Assembly (NCBI GenBank): GCA_024279735.1
Contig: JAJRRF010000270.1
Coordinates: forward strand, 1 to 36,645
Direction of reading: 5' to 3'
DNA length: 36,645 nt
From: Alphaproteobacteria bacterium
Lineage (GTDB): Bacteria > Pseudomonadota > Alphaproteobacteria > Rhizobiales > JAJRRF01
Shown here: piece after piece, positions 7,428 through 15,955 of the stretch
Layout: each line of letters begins with the position of its first letter
Numbering within the stretch: the stretch's first letter is position 1
Notes under the pieces: model-generated
Databases searched by the model: none
What the model was told of the DNA's origin: nothing
What the model saw: the letters and a program-made list of their open reading frames with translations, nothing else
Made by a program: the position numbers and the translations under genes

Positions 7428-8099
7428 ATGAAGATCATTTTATGGATGATGGGCAAAGCCGCAAAAACAGGGATTGCCCAAAAAACAGGTTTTCAGTTGA
7501 TGAACGGAATGCTGAACATTGTGATGGTTATTGCAACAGTTATTGTTGCAGTGGTGACCTATCAGGCCAAGTTCAGGGCGCGTGCCCTGGAACTGGAAAT
7601 CCATGTTCTGAACCAGACAAACCGTTCTATCCGGAATGACCTGACGGTGCTTCGGGCAGAACAGGCCTATCTTTCACGGCCAGAACGGATAGAGCGGCTG
7701 GCCAGAAAATTTCTGACACTGACCCCAAACGAGGCAGGGCGCAACCTGACTGGGGCAAGCCTGTTGTCAGGGCGCGAGGATATGGAATCCAGGCGTTCTG
7801 CGATGCAGGTGCTTGAAAAAATGCGCAGCCGTGACAAGGCGCGGGTTTTGGAAGCCAGGACAGAAGCTCAAAAAATGGGCATTGCGACAGTCTTGGTGCG
7901 TCCCCTTATCGCCAGGAAGGCCGTTCCACAGCAACGAGCGGTTTCGGCAGCTCAGGTGATGGGTGTAACACACTATAGCAGGGACAGGGCAGGGGACGCA
8001 CAAAGCCCACCTAAAGAACCTTTGGAAAAATTGCGCAGCAGGCCAGAAGTACCAAAACCAAAGTGGACATATCATGGAGGCATAGGGGATGATGACTAA
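7428..8099 (+). CDS. ftsL: Cell division protein FtsL
   Basis: FtsL is a bitopic divisome protein that bridges FtsB/FtsQ to the FtsWI peptidoglycan synthase. This product has a short cytoplasmic N-terminus, one membrane span (MLNIVMVIATVIVAVVTYQA, about residues 28-47) and a periplasmic coiled coil ending in LRAEQAYLSRPERIERLARKFL, the typical end of the alphaproteobacterial FtsL domain. The roughly 110-residue basic tail beyond that is longer than usual. The start is uncertain: ATG at 7428, or Met codons at 7446/7449, none with a strong ribosome site. It overlaps ftsI by 11 bases. No rsmH or mraZ precedes it as in a standard dcw cluster. Confidence 0.8.
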   Translation: MKIILWMMGKAAKTGIAQKTGFQLMNGMLNIVMVIATVIVAVVTYQAKFRARALELEIHVLNQTNRSIRNDLTVLRAEQAYLSRPERIERLARKFLTLTPNEAGRNLTGASLLSGREDMESRRSAMQVLEKMRSRDKARVLEARTEAQKMGIATVLVRPLIARKAVPQQRAVSAAQVMGVTHYSRDRAGDAQSPPKEPLEKLRSRPEVPKPKWTYHGGIGDDD

Positions 8100-9888
8100 C
8101 CTTAGCCTACGGTTTGGGAAGCTGGCGGGTTTCGGCCTGCCTAAGAAAAACAAGCTGGCCAGGAAAAAATCTGTTTCGGTTGACAGTGAAAACCTGAAGG
8201 CAGTCGGTGCTGACAAGGGTATCTGGCTTCACAGTGCACCCTGGCGGTACTGGATGGTTTTTCTGGTGTTTGGCCTGATTTTTCTGGTGATTGGCGGAAG
8301 GCTGATCCTGCTGGGAGTCAGCTCAAATGACTATGCCGGATACCGCTTGCCCACACAGGGCAAGGTGGCTGTTGACCGTCCTGAAATGGTGGATCGCAAT
8401 GGTGTCCTGCTGGCGACAGACATCAGGACGGCCTCGCTTTTTGCAGAGCCGCAAAAAATTATTGATATAGACGAGGTGCTGGAGAAACTGGCACCGCTAT
8501 TCCCTGGCCTTGACATGAAAAGGCTGGAAAAACGTCTGCGTAGCAAGGCACGTTTTGCCTGGATCAAGCGCAAGCTGACACCTGCCCAACAGGCCAGGGT
8601 CTATGCCCTTGGTTTGCCGGGACTGAGTTTCACGGATGAGCCGCAGCGCGTCTATCCGCAAGGGATCACAGCTCCGCATATCTTGGGCAGTGTCAACCTG
8701 GATAACAGGGGGGGGTCTGGCATTGAGAAATTTATTGACCGCCAGATTGCGATTGAGGGAGACGGCACCGATGGCCACTATATCCGCGATGAGGGTGATG
8801 GCCGCCGTATTATCACGCTGTCTGTTGACAACAGGATGCAATATTTGATGCGCCAGGAATTGCTCCAGGCCAAGAAGAAATATCATGCCATTGGCGCGGC
8901 AGCGATTGTGATGGATATCCATAGCGGTGAGGTGTTGGCGATGAGCAGTGTGCCGGACTTTGACCCACTAAAGCCAAAACAGGTATTGCAGCGCAAACGC
9001 TTTAACCGTATGAGTCGTGGGGTGTTTGAGCTTGGTTCAGTGTTCAAGACCTACACCATGGCCTTGGGGATGGAAGTTGGCAAGGCAAGTTTCAGGTCGA
9101 CCTATGATGTGACTGGGCCAATCCAGGTTGGCCCCAGCAGGATCAAGGATTTTCATGGCCCGAAGGGGTGGCTGAACCTGGCTGAAATATTTACCCATTC
9201 CTCAAATATTGGCTGTGCCCGCATTGCAGACAGTGTTGGTATTGCCAGGCAAAAGTCTTTTCTGAAAAAACTGGGGGTGTTGGCACGGCTACAGACAGAA
9301 ATCGGTGATGTGGCGACCCCGTTGTTGCCACGCCGCTGGAAACGGGTCAATATGATGACCATTGCTTTTGGGCATGGTATTTCTGTTGCCCCGTTGCAAT
9401 TTGTCGCCACCAGTGCCGCCTTGTATAATGGCGGCTTCCAGGTCAGGCCGACTTTCCTGAAGGTCAACAAACGCCATAACCCCAACAAAACCTCCAGGCG
9501 GGTGATTTCAGCCAGAACCAGCGAAAAAATGCGGGTGCTGATGCGGCTCAATGTGATAAAGGGGACAGGACGGGGCACAAATGTAAAGGGTTATGATGTT
9601 GGCGGCAAGACGGGAACAGCTGACAAGCCAACGCGTGGCGGCTATGGCCCAGACGTGATCAGTTCCTTTATCTCTATTTTTCCAGCCCAAAACCCCAAAT
9701 ATATCATGTATGTCATGATTGATGCCCCCAAGGGCATTGCTGAGACCGGGGGCAAGAAATATGCTAGCGTCAATGCTGTCCCAATGACCGCCAGCCTGAT
9801 CCGCCGCCTTTCTCCCTTCCTGGGTCTTCAGGCCAAGGAGAAGGATGCGCTGTGGTTTGATATGGAACAGTTTGCAGATATGCGCTAG
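8089..9888 (+). CDS. ftsI: Septal transpeptidase FtsI (PBP3)
   Basis: FtsI cross-links septal peptidoglycan in complex with FtsW. The 599-residue product has a cytoplasmic basic N-terminus, one membrane span (WMVFLVFGLIFLVIGGRLILL, about 54-74), the PBP dimerisation domain and the transpeptidase domain. The three penicilloyl-serine motifs are complete: S317-V-F-K320 in ELGSVFKTYT, S371-S-N373 in THSSNIGCARIA, and K507-T-G-T in GGKTGTADKP. GGAGG 8 bases upstream supports the ATG at 8089; a second ATG follows at 8092. It overlaps the end of ftsL, so the two are coupled. The stop codon lies inside the left end of a dispersed repeat (9885-9940). No murE follows. Confidence 0.96.
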   Translation: MMTNLSLRFGKLAGFGLPKKNKLARKKSVSVDSENLKAVGADKGIWLHSAPWRYWMVFLVFGLIFLVIGGRLILLGVSSNDYAGYRLPTQGKVAVDRPEMVDRNGVLLATDIRTASLFAEPQKIIDIDEVLEKLAPLFPGLDMKRLEKRLRSKARFAWIKRKLTPAQQARVYALGLPGLSFTDEPQRVYPQGITAPHILGSVNLDNRGGSGIEKFIDRQIAIEGDGTDGHYIRDEGDGRRIITLSVDNRMQYLMRQELLQAKKKYHAIGAAAIVMDIHSGEVLAMSSVPDFDPLKPKQVLQRKRFNRMSRGVFELGSVFKTYTMALGMEVGKASFRSTYDVTGPIQVGPSRIKDFHGPKGWLNLAEIFTHSSNIGCARIADSVGIARQKSFLKKLGVLARLQTEIGDVATPLLPRRWKRVNMMTIAFGHGISVAPLQFVATSAALYNGGFQVRPTFLKVNKRHNPNKTSRRVISARTSEKMRVLMRLNVIKGTGRGTNVKGYDVGGKTGTADKPTRGGYGPDVISSFISIFPAQNPKYIMYVMIDAPKGIAETGGKKYASVNAVPMTASLIRRLSPFLGLQAKEKDALWFDMEQFADMR

Positions 9889-9940
9889 TGCTATAGTGTG
9901 AGCAAATCGTTACGATTTGCGGGTTAAGATATGCGCCATA
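9885..9940. repeat. 56-bp dispersed hairpin repeat, copy A
   Basis: The repeat runs from CTAGTGC to TATGCGCCATA with an internal hairpin, CAAATCG-TTA-CGATTTG. It is nearly identical to 22837-22891 (one indel and one mismatch). Diverged inverted copies lie near 36339-36392 and 25848-25900. The CTAG end contains the ftsI stop codon. Confidence 0.75.
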
Positions 9941-10079
9941 CCCCAGAAGTTAATGTGAGGAAGAGTGAATACCTTCAAAACATAACAAAATCCTGGGGTT
10001 ATGGATCCTGAACCAAGTTCAGGATGACAAAGTTATATATCAATGGGTTAACGATCTTCTTAAACAAGGTTGGGGTATA
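9937..10079. repeat. Intergenic repeat-like sequence with ATCCTGAA hairpin
   Basis: ATACCCCA near the left and TGGGGTAT at the right form short terminal inverted repeats. Inside, ATCCTGAA (10005-10012) pairs perfectly with TTCAGGAT (10018-10025), and CTGGGG near 9993 can pair with the left CCCCAG. No ORF is supported between ftsI and the minus-strand terminator at 10143-10173. A decayed insertion is likely but unproven. Confidence 0.35.
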
Positions 10080-10142
10080 GTAGATAGTTACATAGTGCAT
10101 TATGAATTATGAGTGGTATTCATTTTGGCTGGTGAGGGGACG

Positions 10143-10173
10143 TAAGAAAGCCTGGATTCAACGAATCCAGGCT
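10143..10173 (-). terminator. Rho-independent terminator of the Spy-like gene
   Basis: AGCCTGGATTC (10149-10159) and GAATCCAGGCT (10163-10173) form an 11-bp perfect stem with a 3-nt loop. On the minus strand it is followed by TTTCTT, about 35 bases past the stop of the gene ending at 10207. Confidence 0.8.
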
Positions 10174-10206
10174 CTGCTGTATACTATCTGTATACTACTA
10201 TATGTA

Positions 10207-10704
10207 TTAGTTTGTGCCCAGGCCTTCACTAGGATAGGCCACAGAAACATGCTTGATGTGGTCTATCTTATAGAGGGTAACCAGTTTTTTCCACTGGAAA
10301 TCAGTCAGCACAGAGCGGACATTGTCGCGGCACGCCAGTTTGTTGCTGGCAATTTCCTTGCGCAGCTTGGTAGCCTGGTCAATCTTGGCCATAATTTTAT
10401 TTTTGTCCGTGCCTTTAAGGGCGTGTTTTCGGGAGCTTTTTTCAAGAACAGCTGCCTTGTGGATCAGGAAACGCATATGCCTGGCATTGTCTTCCTGGTA
10501 CAGGGCGAGGGCTGCCTGTTGCTTTTCGCTCAGTTCCAGTTCCGTTTTGTGGTTCAGGACGGTAGACATAAAGCTTGGTGTTGAGGCATCTTCTTGGTGA
10601 GTCACAGAAGGCCTTGTGTTGTCTTCAAAATAACCTGTAATCTCAGCCTGTGCAGGGGTGGCCAGGGCTGCCGAAAGGATAGCAAGAGTAATAATTTTTT
10701 TCAT
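10207..10704 (-). CDS. Spy/CpxP-like periplasmic protein
   Basis: The start is placed at the ATG at 10704 (165 residues), where GAGG lies just upstream and a textbook signal peptide begins (MKKIITLAILSAALATPAQA). The longer ORF from 10791 has no such support. The mature part is helical and charged, with two motifs of the LTxxQ type that mark the Spy/CpxP superfamily: LSEKQQAALALYQ after about residue 58 and VLTDFQWKKL near residue 132. Members are periplasmic ATP-independent chaperones or metal/stress sensors. It is transcribed divergently from ileS, ends at a strong terminator, and two similar palindromic sites lie upstream. The exact role is unknown. Confidence 0.6.
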   Translation of the reverse strand: MKKIITLAILSAALATPAQAEITGYFEDNTRPSVTHQEDASTPSFMSTVLNHKTELELSEKQQAALALYQEDNARHMRFLIHKAAVLEKSSRKHALKGTDKNKIMAKIDQATKLRKEIASNKLACRDNVRSVLTDFQWKKLVTLYKIDHIKHVSVAYPSEGLGTN

Positions 10705-10746
10705 GGTAACCTCATAATGGTTATGGTTTGTCAAATTCGTTTTTAG

Positions 10747-10880
10747 CATATTCGCATATTTGAATGCAAATTGCACCAGCTCTTTTTGCATAGCTGCTAT
10801 GCACTGGCCAGAATAAATAGCTTAATAATGACCTCGTTACTGGACTATAGCCAGTTAAGTCATATTCGTATATTCGAATA
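10747..10880. promoter_or_regulatory. Two near-identical palindromic sites between the Spy-like gene and ileS
   Basis: CATATTCGCATATTTGAAT (10747-10765) and CATATTCGTATATTCGAAT (10861-10879) match at 17 of 19 positions, 114 bases apart. Each is roughly self-complementary, ATTCG...(C)GAAT, and the second contains the perfect palindrome ATATTCGAATAT. They flank the upstream region of the minus-strand Spy-like gene (start 10704), so binding sites of a dimeric regulator are plausible. The remaining bases up to ileS show no gene. Confidence 0.45.
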
Positions 10881-11033
10881 TTTACCTAAATGGATTTACC
10901 TATGACATTTCGTCCTGCTTTGATCAGCAAGGTGTGGGATAGTGCAGGGCTTTTTGAAACAGCACTGGATTAATAACTGTTTCATTGCTAACACTTTGGG
11001 CAATCTACTCAATTCAGCTAGCGGATAAAAGTG

Positions 11034-14000
11034 ATGGCAAAAACTGACGGCAAAAATGGTTCGAGGGACAATGGTGAAGAGACTGGTCGTGACTGGCGCG
11101 AGACCCTGTTTTTGCCCAAGACTGATTTCCCGATGCGGGCTGGCCTGCCGAACAAGGAGCCTGGCCATATTGAGCGTTGGGCAGAAATGAACCTGTACCA
11201 ACAGCTGCGTGAGCATGGCAAGGGACGTGAAAAATTCGTGCTGCATGACGGCCCGCCCTATGCCAATGGCAATATCCATATTGGTCATGCCCTCAATAAA
11301 ATCCTGAAAGATATTATTATCCGCTCAAAACAGATGAGCGGCTATGATGCCAACTATGTGCCTGGTTGGGATTGCCACGGTCTCCCGATTGAATGGAAGG
11401 TGGAAGAAAAATACCGCAAGAAGAAGCTTGATAAAGACGAAGTGCCTGTGAATGAGTTCCGCCAGGAATGCCGCGATTTTGCCAAAGGCTGGATTGATGT
11501 CCAGAAACAGCAGTTTCAGCGTTTGGGCATTGAGGGTGACTGGGACAATCCTTATCTCACCATGAACTTTGAGGCTGAACGCATTATTGCTGACGAGCTG
11601 ATGAAGTTTGCCATGAATGGCTCACTCTATCAGGGGTCTAAGCCTGTGATGTGGTCAGTGGTCGAGCGCACCGCATTGGCTGAGGCCGAGGTGGAATATC
11701 AGGTTAAAGCCAGCCCGACGATTTGGGTGAAGTTTCCTATTCAAACGGGAAGAATTAAAAATTTAACCCATGAGATTAATACGGCTGGTCAAGATCTTGA
11801 TAATATGATGTATTCAGATGCGTCTGTCGTGATCTGGACAACGACTCCTTGGACGATTCCAGCCAATAGGGCGATTGCTTTTTCTAAGCGCATTAATTAT
11901 GGCCTGTATGAAGTGGCTTCTGTGGAGGAGGAAGGTTTTGCAAAGGTTGGTGAGAAATTGGTGCTGGCTGATGCCTTGGCGGAGTCCGTGCAAAAAGCAG
12001 CTAAAATTGAAGAGTTAAAACGCCTTGGAGATGTTGATCCATCTGATATTGAAACCTGTAGCCATCCTTTCGTAGGGCAAGGCTATGATTTCCCTGTCCG
12101 TCTTTATGAAGCCAATTATGTTACGGATGATGCAGGCACAGGCTTTGTCCATATCGCGCCTGGTCACGGCGCAGATGACTATATTGTCTATATGGCCAAC
12201 CAACGCCAGTTTGCCGCTGATGGCATTACAGAAGTGCCGCTCACGGTGGGCGCAGACGGCTATTATATGCCCGATGTGCCGTTATTTGGCGGCGATGACC
12301 CTAAACTGGTGATTAACCAGAAGGGCAAGTTTGACAATGCCAACCCTGTCCTGATTGAGGCAATGATCGAAGCGGGCGCATTACTGGCGCAAGGCAAGCT
12401 CAAGCATGACTATCCGCATTCGTGGCGGTCAAAAGCCCCCGTGATTTTCCGCAATACACCGCAATGGTTTGTCGCTGTCGATAAGACGATAGAGGTTGGC
12501 AACACCAAGGGCACGTTGCGCGACATTGCAATGAATGAGCTAAAGGAAGTCCAGTTTATCCCTGAAACGGGGCGCAACCGCATTACTGCGATGGTGGAAG
12601 GGCGGCCTGACTGGGTATTGTCGCGCCAACGCGCCTGGGGCGTGCCGCTGACCCTGTTTGTCAAAAAAGGCACAACGAAATATATCCCGTCTGCTAATTT
12701 TGCCAATAGTGACAAGCTGATGAATAATATCAATCAGGCTTTTGCCAAGGATGGCGCGGATGCGTGGTTTGAAGACGATATTAAAGAACGTGTGCTTGCG
12801 GGGCTTGTTGACAATCTTGATGATTGGGAGAAAGTCACTGATATTCTGGATGTCTGGTTTGACAGTGGCTGTACCCATAGTTTTGTGGTTGAGCAGCGCG
12901 AAAGCCTGAAGCGTGAAGCAGGCAAGCGCACTGCCAATCTTTATCTGGAAGGCTCTGACCAACATCGCGGCTGGTTTCAGTCTTCATTGCTGGAAAGCTG
13001 CGGCACAAGAGGGCGCGCGCCTTATGATGCGGTGTTAACCCACGGTTTTACGCTGGATAAAAACGGGCGTAAAATGTCGAAATCGTTAAATAATGTGGTT
13101 GACCCTCTAAAGATCATCAAGCAGAGCGGCGCGGATATTTTGCGGCTTTGGGTGGGCAGTGTCGACTATCAGGATGACCAGAAATTTGGCCAGGAAGCGA
13201 TCAGGACGGCTTCGGATGCTTACCGCAAGATCAGAAATACCATCCGCTTTATGTTGGGCAATTTGGCGCATTATGATGAGGCGCGGCGGGTGGGTAATGT
13301 GGCGGATATGCCAGAGCTGGAACGCTACATGCTGCACCGCCTGCATAACCTGGACAAAAGCATTCGAGAAGATTATGCGGCCTATGACTTTAAAAAGGTG
13401 TTTGCCACCTTGCTGAATTTTTGCACCACAGACCTGTCGGCGTTTTACTTCGATATTCGCAAGGATACGCTGTATTGTGAGGCAGAAGATAATGCTGACC
13501 GCCTGGCGGCTCTTACGGTGATGGATGAGATTTTTAACTGTATCACCGCCTGGCTGTCGCCAATCCTGGCCTTTTCAATGGAAGAGGTATGGTTGTCACG
13601 TTATGACGAGGCTGCCAACCCTAAATCTGTCCATTTGCGCCAGTTCCCTGACGTGCCTGACACCTGGCATGACATTGAGATTGCCAAGAAGTGGCGCAGG
13701 ATACGCAAGGTGCGCCGCGTTGTAACAGGCGCGCTGGAAGTGGAGCGGCGCGAAAAACGCATTGGGTCTTCGTTGGAATCCGCGCCTGTGGTCTATTTTG
13801 AAAATGTAAATGTCCAGGAATTGTTTGAGGCCTTTGAAGGGCAGGAGGCTGCTGATATTTTCATCACGTCCCAGGCCAGCCTGAAGATGGAAAAGGCTCC
13901 TGGAGGGGTGTTCAGGCTGGATGATGTGGCTGATATTGCGGTGTTACCTGACATGGCACAGGGCAAGAAATGCGCCCGTTCCTGGAAGGTCTTGCCGGAT

Positions 14001-14081
14001 GTGGGCAGCGACGCAGACTATCCTGACCTGAGCATCAGGGATGCAGCGGCGGCAAGAGCCTATGACCAAAAGCACTCATGA
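11034..14081 (+). CDS. ileS: Isoleucyl-tRNA synthetase
   Basis: IleRS charges tRNA-Ile. The product has about 1015 residues; the ATG at 11034 is preferred to the adjacent GTG at 11031. Class I signatures, numbered from the GTG, are HIGH (83-86) and KMSKS (681-685). The CP1 editing domain is recognised by VVIWTTTPWTIPANRAIAF, and the anticodon-binding helices follow KMSKS. The C-terminal zinc ribbon, normally two C-x2-C pairs, is degenerate: CARSW (C981, S984) and LSIRDA (S1001, D1004) keep one of four cysteines. Around 11730-12120 the codon use is more AT-rich than in the rest of the gene. lspA follows after a repeat-filled gap. Confidence 0.96.
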   Translation: MAKTDGKNGSRDNGEETGRDWRETLFLPKTDFPMRAGLPNKEPGHIERWAEMNLYQQLREHGKGREKFVLHDGPPYANGNIHIGHALNKILKDIIIRSKQMSGYDANYVPGWDCHGLPIEWKVEEKYRKKKLDKDEVPVNEFRQECRDFAKGWIDVQKQQFQRLGIEGDWDNPYLTMNFEAERIIADELMKFAMNGSLYQGSKPVMWSVVERTALAEAEVEYQVKASPTIWVKFPIQTGRIKNLTHEINTAGQDLDNMMYSDASVVIWTTTPWTIPANRAIAFSKRINYGLYEVASVEEEGFAKVGEKLVLADALAESVQKAAKIEELKRLGDVDPSDIETCSHPFVGQGYDFPVRLYEANYVTDDAGTGFVHIAPGHGADDYIVYMANQRQFAADGITEVPLTVGADGYYMPDVPLFGGDDPKLVINQKGKFDNANPVLIEAMIEAGALLAQGKLKHDYPHSWRSKAPVIFRNTPQWFVAVDKTIEVGNTKGTLRDIAMNELKEVQFIPETGRNRITAMVEGRPDWVLSRQRAWGVPLTLFVKKGTTKYIPSANFANSDKLMNNINQAFAKDGADAWFEDDIKERVLAGLVDNLDDWEKVTDILDVWFDSGCTHSFVVEQRESLKREAGKRTANLYLEGSDQHRGWFQSSLLESCGTRGRAPYDAVLTHGFTLDKNGRKMSKSLNNVVDPLKIIKQSGADILRLWVGSVDYQDDQKFGQEAIRTASDAYRKIRNTIRFMLGNLAHYDEARRVGNVADMPELERYMLHRLHNLDKSIREDYAAYDFKKVFATLLNFCTTDLSAFYFDIRKDTLYCEAEDNADRLAALTVMDEIFNCITAWLSPILAFSMEEVWLSRYDEAANPKSVHLRQFPDVPDTWHDIEIAKKWRRIRKVRRVVTGALEVERREKRIGSSLESAPVVYFENVNVQELFEAFEGQEAADIFITSQASLKMEKAPGGVFRLDDVADIAVLPDMAQGKKCARSWKVLPDVGSDADYPDLSIRDAAAARAYDQKHS

Positions 14082-14332
14082 AAAATATTATCCATTCACA
14101 AAATGGATAAATGTTCTTAAGGTAGAGGTATGGCACAGGACTAATACTAGATCACAAAGGGCGCGACTTTTTGCCAAGCCGCCAGATTGCACCAGCCTAA
14201 GGATATTGATCGCATGGAAAGATAAGATCCCCTTTGTGATTTGGTATAACCTCTGTGAATATGGGATGGATGGACTTTGAAAATTATCCTCCTGTTTTGT
14301 TGTTAAGGTTTTCGCCAAATACTATACTTTGT
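14082..14332. repeat. Gap with a 105-bp MITE-like element
   Basis: ATCACAAAGGG (14151-14161) and CCCTTTGTGAT (14230-14240) are perfect inverted repeats. Weaker complementarity (TACTAG against TTGGTA) extends the ends to about 14143-14248. The right end recurs in inverted form at 22805-22833 (GGTTATACCAAACCACAAAAGG), so it belongs to a family. No coding potential is supported. Confidence 0.55.
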
Positions 14333-14491
14333 CACTGTCATACCGCAGAAATGCGGTATCCATGCCGTGAGTTCGGTAGAAAATGGCAAGGTTTGTTTGG
14401 GTATCATGAAATTTTGTGGGGTAAAATGGTAGATATTTTCGTGTTGACAATACACGGCATGGATACCGCGTCGTAGCGCGGTATGACAGTG
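14333..14491. mobile_element. 159-bp palindromic MITE, copy 1
   Basis: The ends are CACTGTCATACCGC (14333-14346) and GCGGTATGACAGTG (14478-14491), exact reverse complements. Subterminal GGTATCCATGCCGTG and CACGGCATGGATACC continue the inverted repeat, and each end also folds on itself (ATACCGC/GCGGTAT). An inverted second copy lies at 31957-32119. There is no ORF, and I saw no clear target duplication. Confidence 0.8.
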
Positions 14492-14576
14492 GATGAGGTC
14501 TTGTTAGATGGCTTTACTCAAAAAATAGTCACATACTCAGATAAAGAGATATTTTAGGTATTAGGGGGCGGTTCTG

Positions 14577-15113
14577 ATGGAAGAGGAACAGAAACAGGGT
14601 AGTTTTCTGGCAAGGGTATTTTGGGGGCCGTTCAGCCTGATAGGAATGTCTGTTGCGGTTGCCGGTTTCCTGGTAGACCAGGGACACAAGTTTTATATGG
14701 TGGATATTTACCGTCTTGGTGAAAAGGGGCGGGTTCAGTTGTTGCCTTTTTTTGATCTGGTGCTGAGTTGGAACAAGGGCGTGTCCTATGGCATGTTTCA
14801 GCAGTCAAGCTGGCTCGGTGCGCTTGGTTTGTCACTGTTCGCGCTGTTTGCGGTTATTGGCCTGGTGGTTTATCTGGCGCATGTCGAAAACAGGGTGGCC
14901 GCAATTTCCCTGGGATTGATTATCAGCGGCGCGCTTGGCAATGGTATGGATAGGTTGCATTGGCCGGGGGTTGCGGACTATTTTTCCTTCCATATCGGCA
15001 GCTTTGAGTGGTATATTTTTAATATTGCTGATGTGGCCATTGTGGCAGGTGTTGTCGGGCTAATTTATGAGGCATTATTCATGAGTCCTAAAAATGTCTC
15101 AAAGTCCCCCTAA
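14577..15113 (+). CDS. lspA: Lipoprotein signal peptidase LspA
   Basis: LspA is the inner-membrane aspartic peptidase that removes signal peptides from prolipoproteins after Lgt modification. The 178-residue product has four membrane segments. Family motifs are FLVDQGHKFY (residues 32-40), VLSWNKGVSYGMF (62-74), SGALGNGMDRLHWPGVADYF (117-136) and FNIADVAI (148-155). The catalytic Asp pair is most likely D134 and D152. GGGGCGG is the nearest purine-rich ribosome site. It stands next to a lipoprotein gene, a combination conserved in alphaproteobacteria along with ileS upstream and the M16 genes downstream. The gene-poor gap before it is unusual, since ileS-lspA spacing is normally short. Confidence 0.95.
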   Translation: MEEEQKQGSFLARVFWGPFSLIGMSVAVAGFLVDQGHKFYMVDIYRLGEKGRVQLLPFFDLVLSWNKGVSYGMFQQSSWLGALGLSLFALFAVIGLVVYLAHVENRVAAISLGLIISGALGNGMDRLHWPGVADYFSFHIGSFEWYIFNIADVAIVAGVVGLIYEALFMSPKNVSKSP

Positions 15114-15203
15114 ATATGGTAGAAAGAGGAAAACCGATTGCCTAAAATGTTAAGAACAGGTTAACATGGGAGCGAATCAATTGAGGATGGAGCTTGGGAT
15201 ATT

Positions 15204-15647
15204 ATGCAGGTTAAAAGTAGAAAGCTGAAAATCGCTATCGTTCTGGTGTGTGCAACTGGGTTTTCTGTTTCCCTTGGTGGGTGCAGCGGTTTTGACGGCG
15301 TTGATATTAATCTGCCTGTTGTCGGTAATATCATGGCAAAGACCAAAAGGACAGAATCCAGGATTGCCGAGCGCGGCAAACTTCTCCTGCCGCCCAAGGC
15401 TGCCCTGGGTGCTTTGCCTGCGCCAGGTTCTGGCCAGACTGCCCTTAACTCCCAGGCCTGGCCTGATGATCCTGATTTACGTGCCAAGCGCATGGCACAG
15501 TTGAAAAAGGCGAAGGCTGATAAGGAACGCAGGGAGGGTAACTTTAAGAACTATAGCGGCCAGGAAGGGTTTGACAGGGCAACTGACAGTTTTGAGCGTC
15601 AGGAAGGCGTGCTTAATAAATATTACAATAAGGGCAAGGCACAATAA
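15204..15647 (+). CDS. DUF3035 family lipoprotein
   Basis: The 147-residue product begins with a lipoprotein signal peptide (basic KSRKLK, then a hydrophobic stretch) ending in the lipobox LGGC, giving lipidated Cys27. The mature part carries RGKLLLPP followed by LPAPGSG, the Pro-rich signature of alphaproteobacterial DUF3035 proteins, then a charged tail rich in Lys, Glu and Gln that is probably disordered or helical. It follows lspA by 90 bases in the same direction, and LspA would process it. Function is unknown in the family. The start is well placed relative to the signal peptide, though its ribosome site is weak. Confidence 0.75.
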   Translation: MQVKSRKLKIAIVLVCATGFSVSLGGCSGFDGVDINLPVVGNIMAKTKRTESRIAERGKLLLPPKAALGALPAPGSGQTALNSQAWPDDPDLRAKRMAQLKKAKADKERREGNFKNYSGQEGFDRATDSFERQEGVLNKYYNKGKAQ

Positions 15648-15955
15648 TACTCGTTCACAAAAGAAGGGGCTCTTAATAACTGCTGGAATTTCTCTGCTTG
15701 TCAGGATTGCCATCACTTAAAAAGCAAGCTCCCTTTTATGAACTGGTATAATATATGGATAAAAGGCCTTGCAAGGCATTATTACCATTTTTTAACTTGC
15801 AGTTCTCTCGTTAGCAGACACATAATACCATTTTTAGAAGACAGGCCTGTTCTGGCTGTTTCTCTGGAAATGGTTTTTTGTTTTTTGGTTTTTCTTGTCG
15901 CTACACCGCAACTGGAATACCATTTTTGTCAAATGTATATCAGGTAAGATGAAAT
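15648..15955. other. Gap with imperfect MITE and triple TACCATTTTT
   Basis: GTTCACAAAAG... (15653-15672) and ...CTTTTATGAAC (15727-15743) form imperfect inverted ends of a 91-bp repeat-like segment. TACCATTTTT occurs three times in the same orientation, at 15783-15792, 15826-15835 and 15918-15927, the last about 30 bases before the M16 start. They may be regulatory or chance AT-rich repeats. There is no gene here. Confidence 0.35.

Noticed and set aside
10102-10584. 160-codon plus-strand ORF
   Set aside because: Antisense to the Spy-like gene and running through its terminator; the minus-strand product has a signal peptide and LTxxQ-type motifs.
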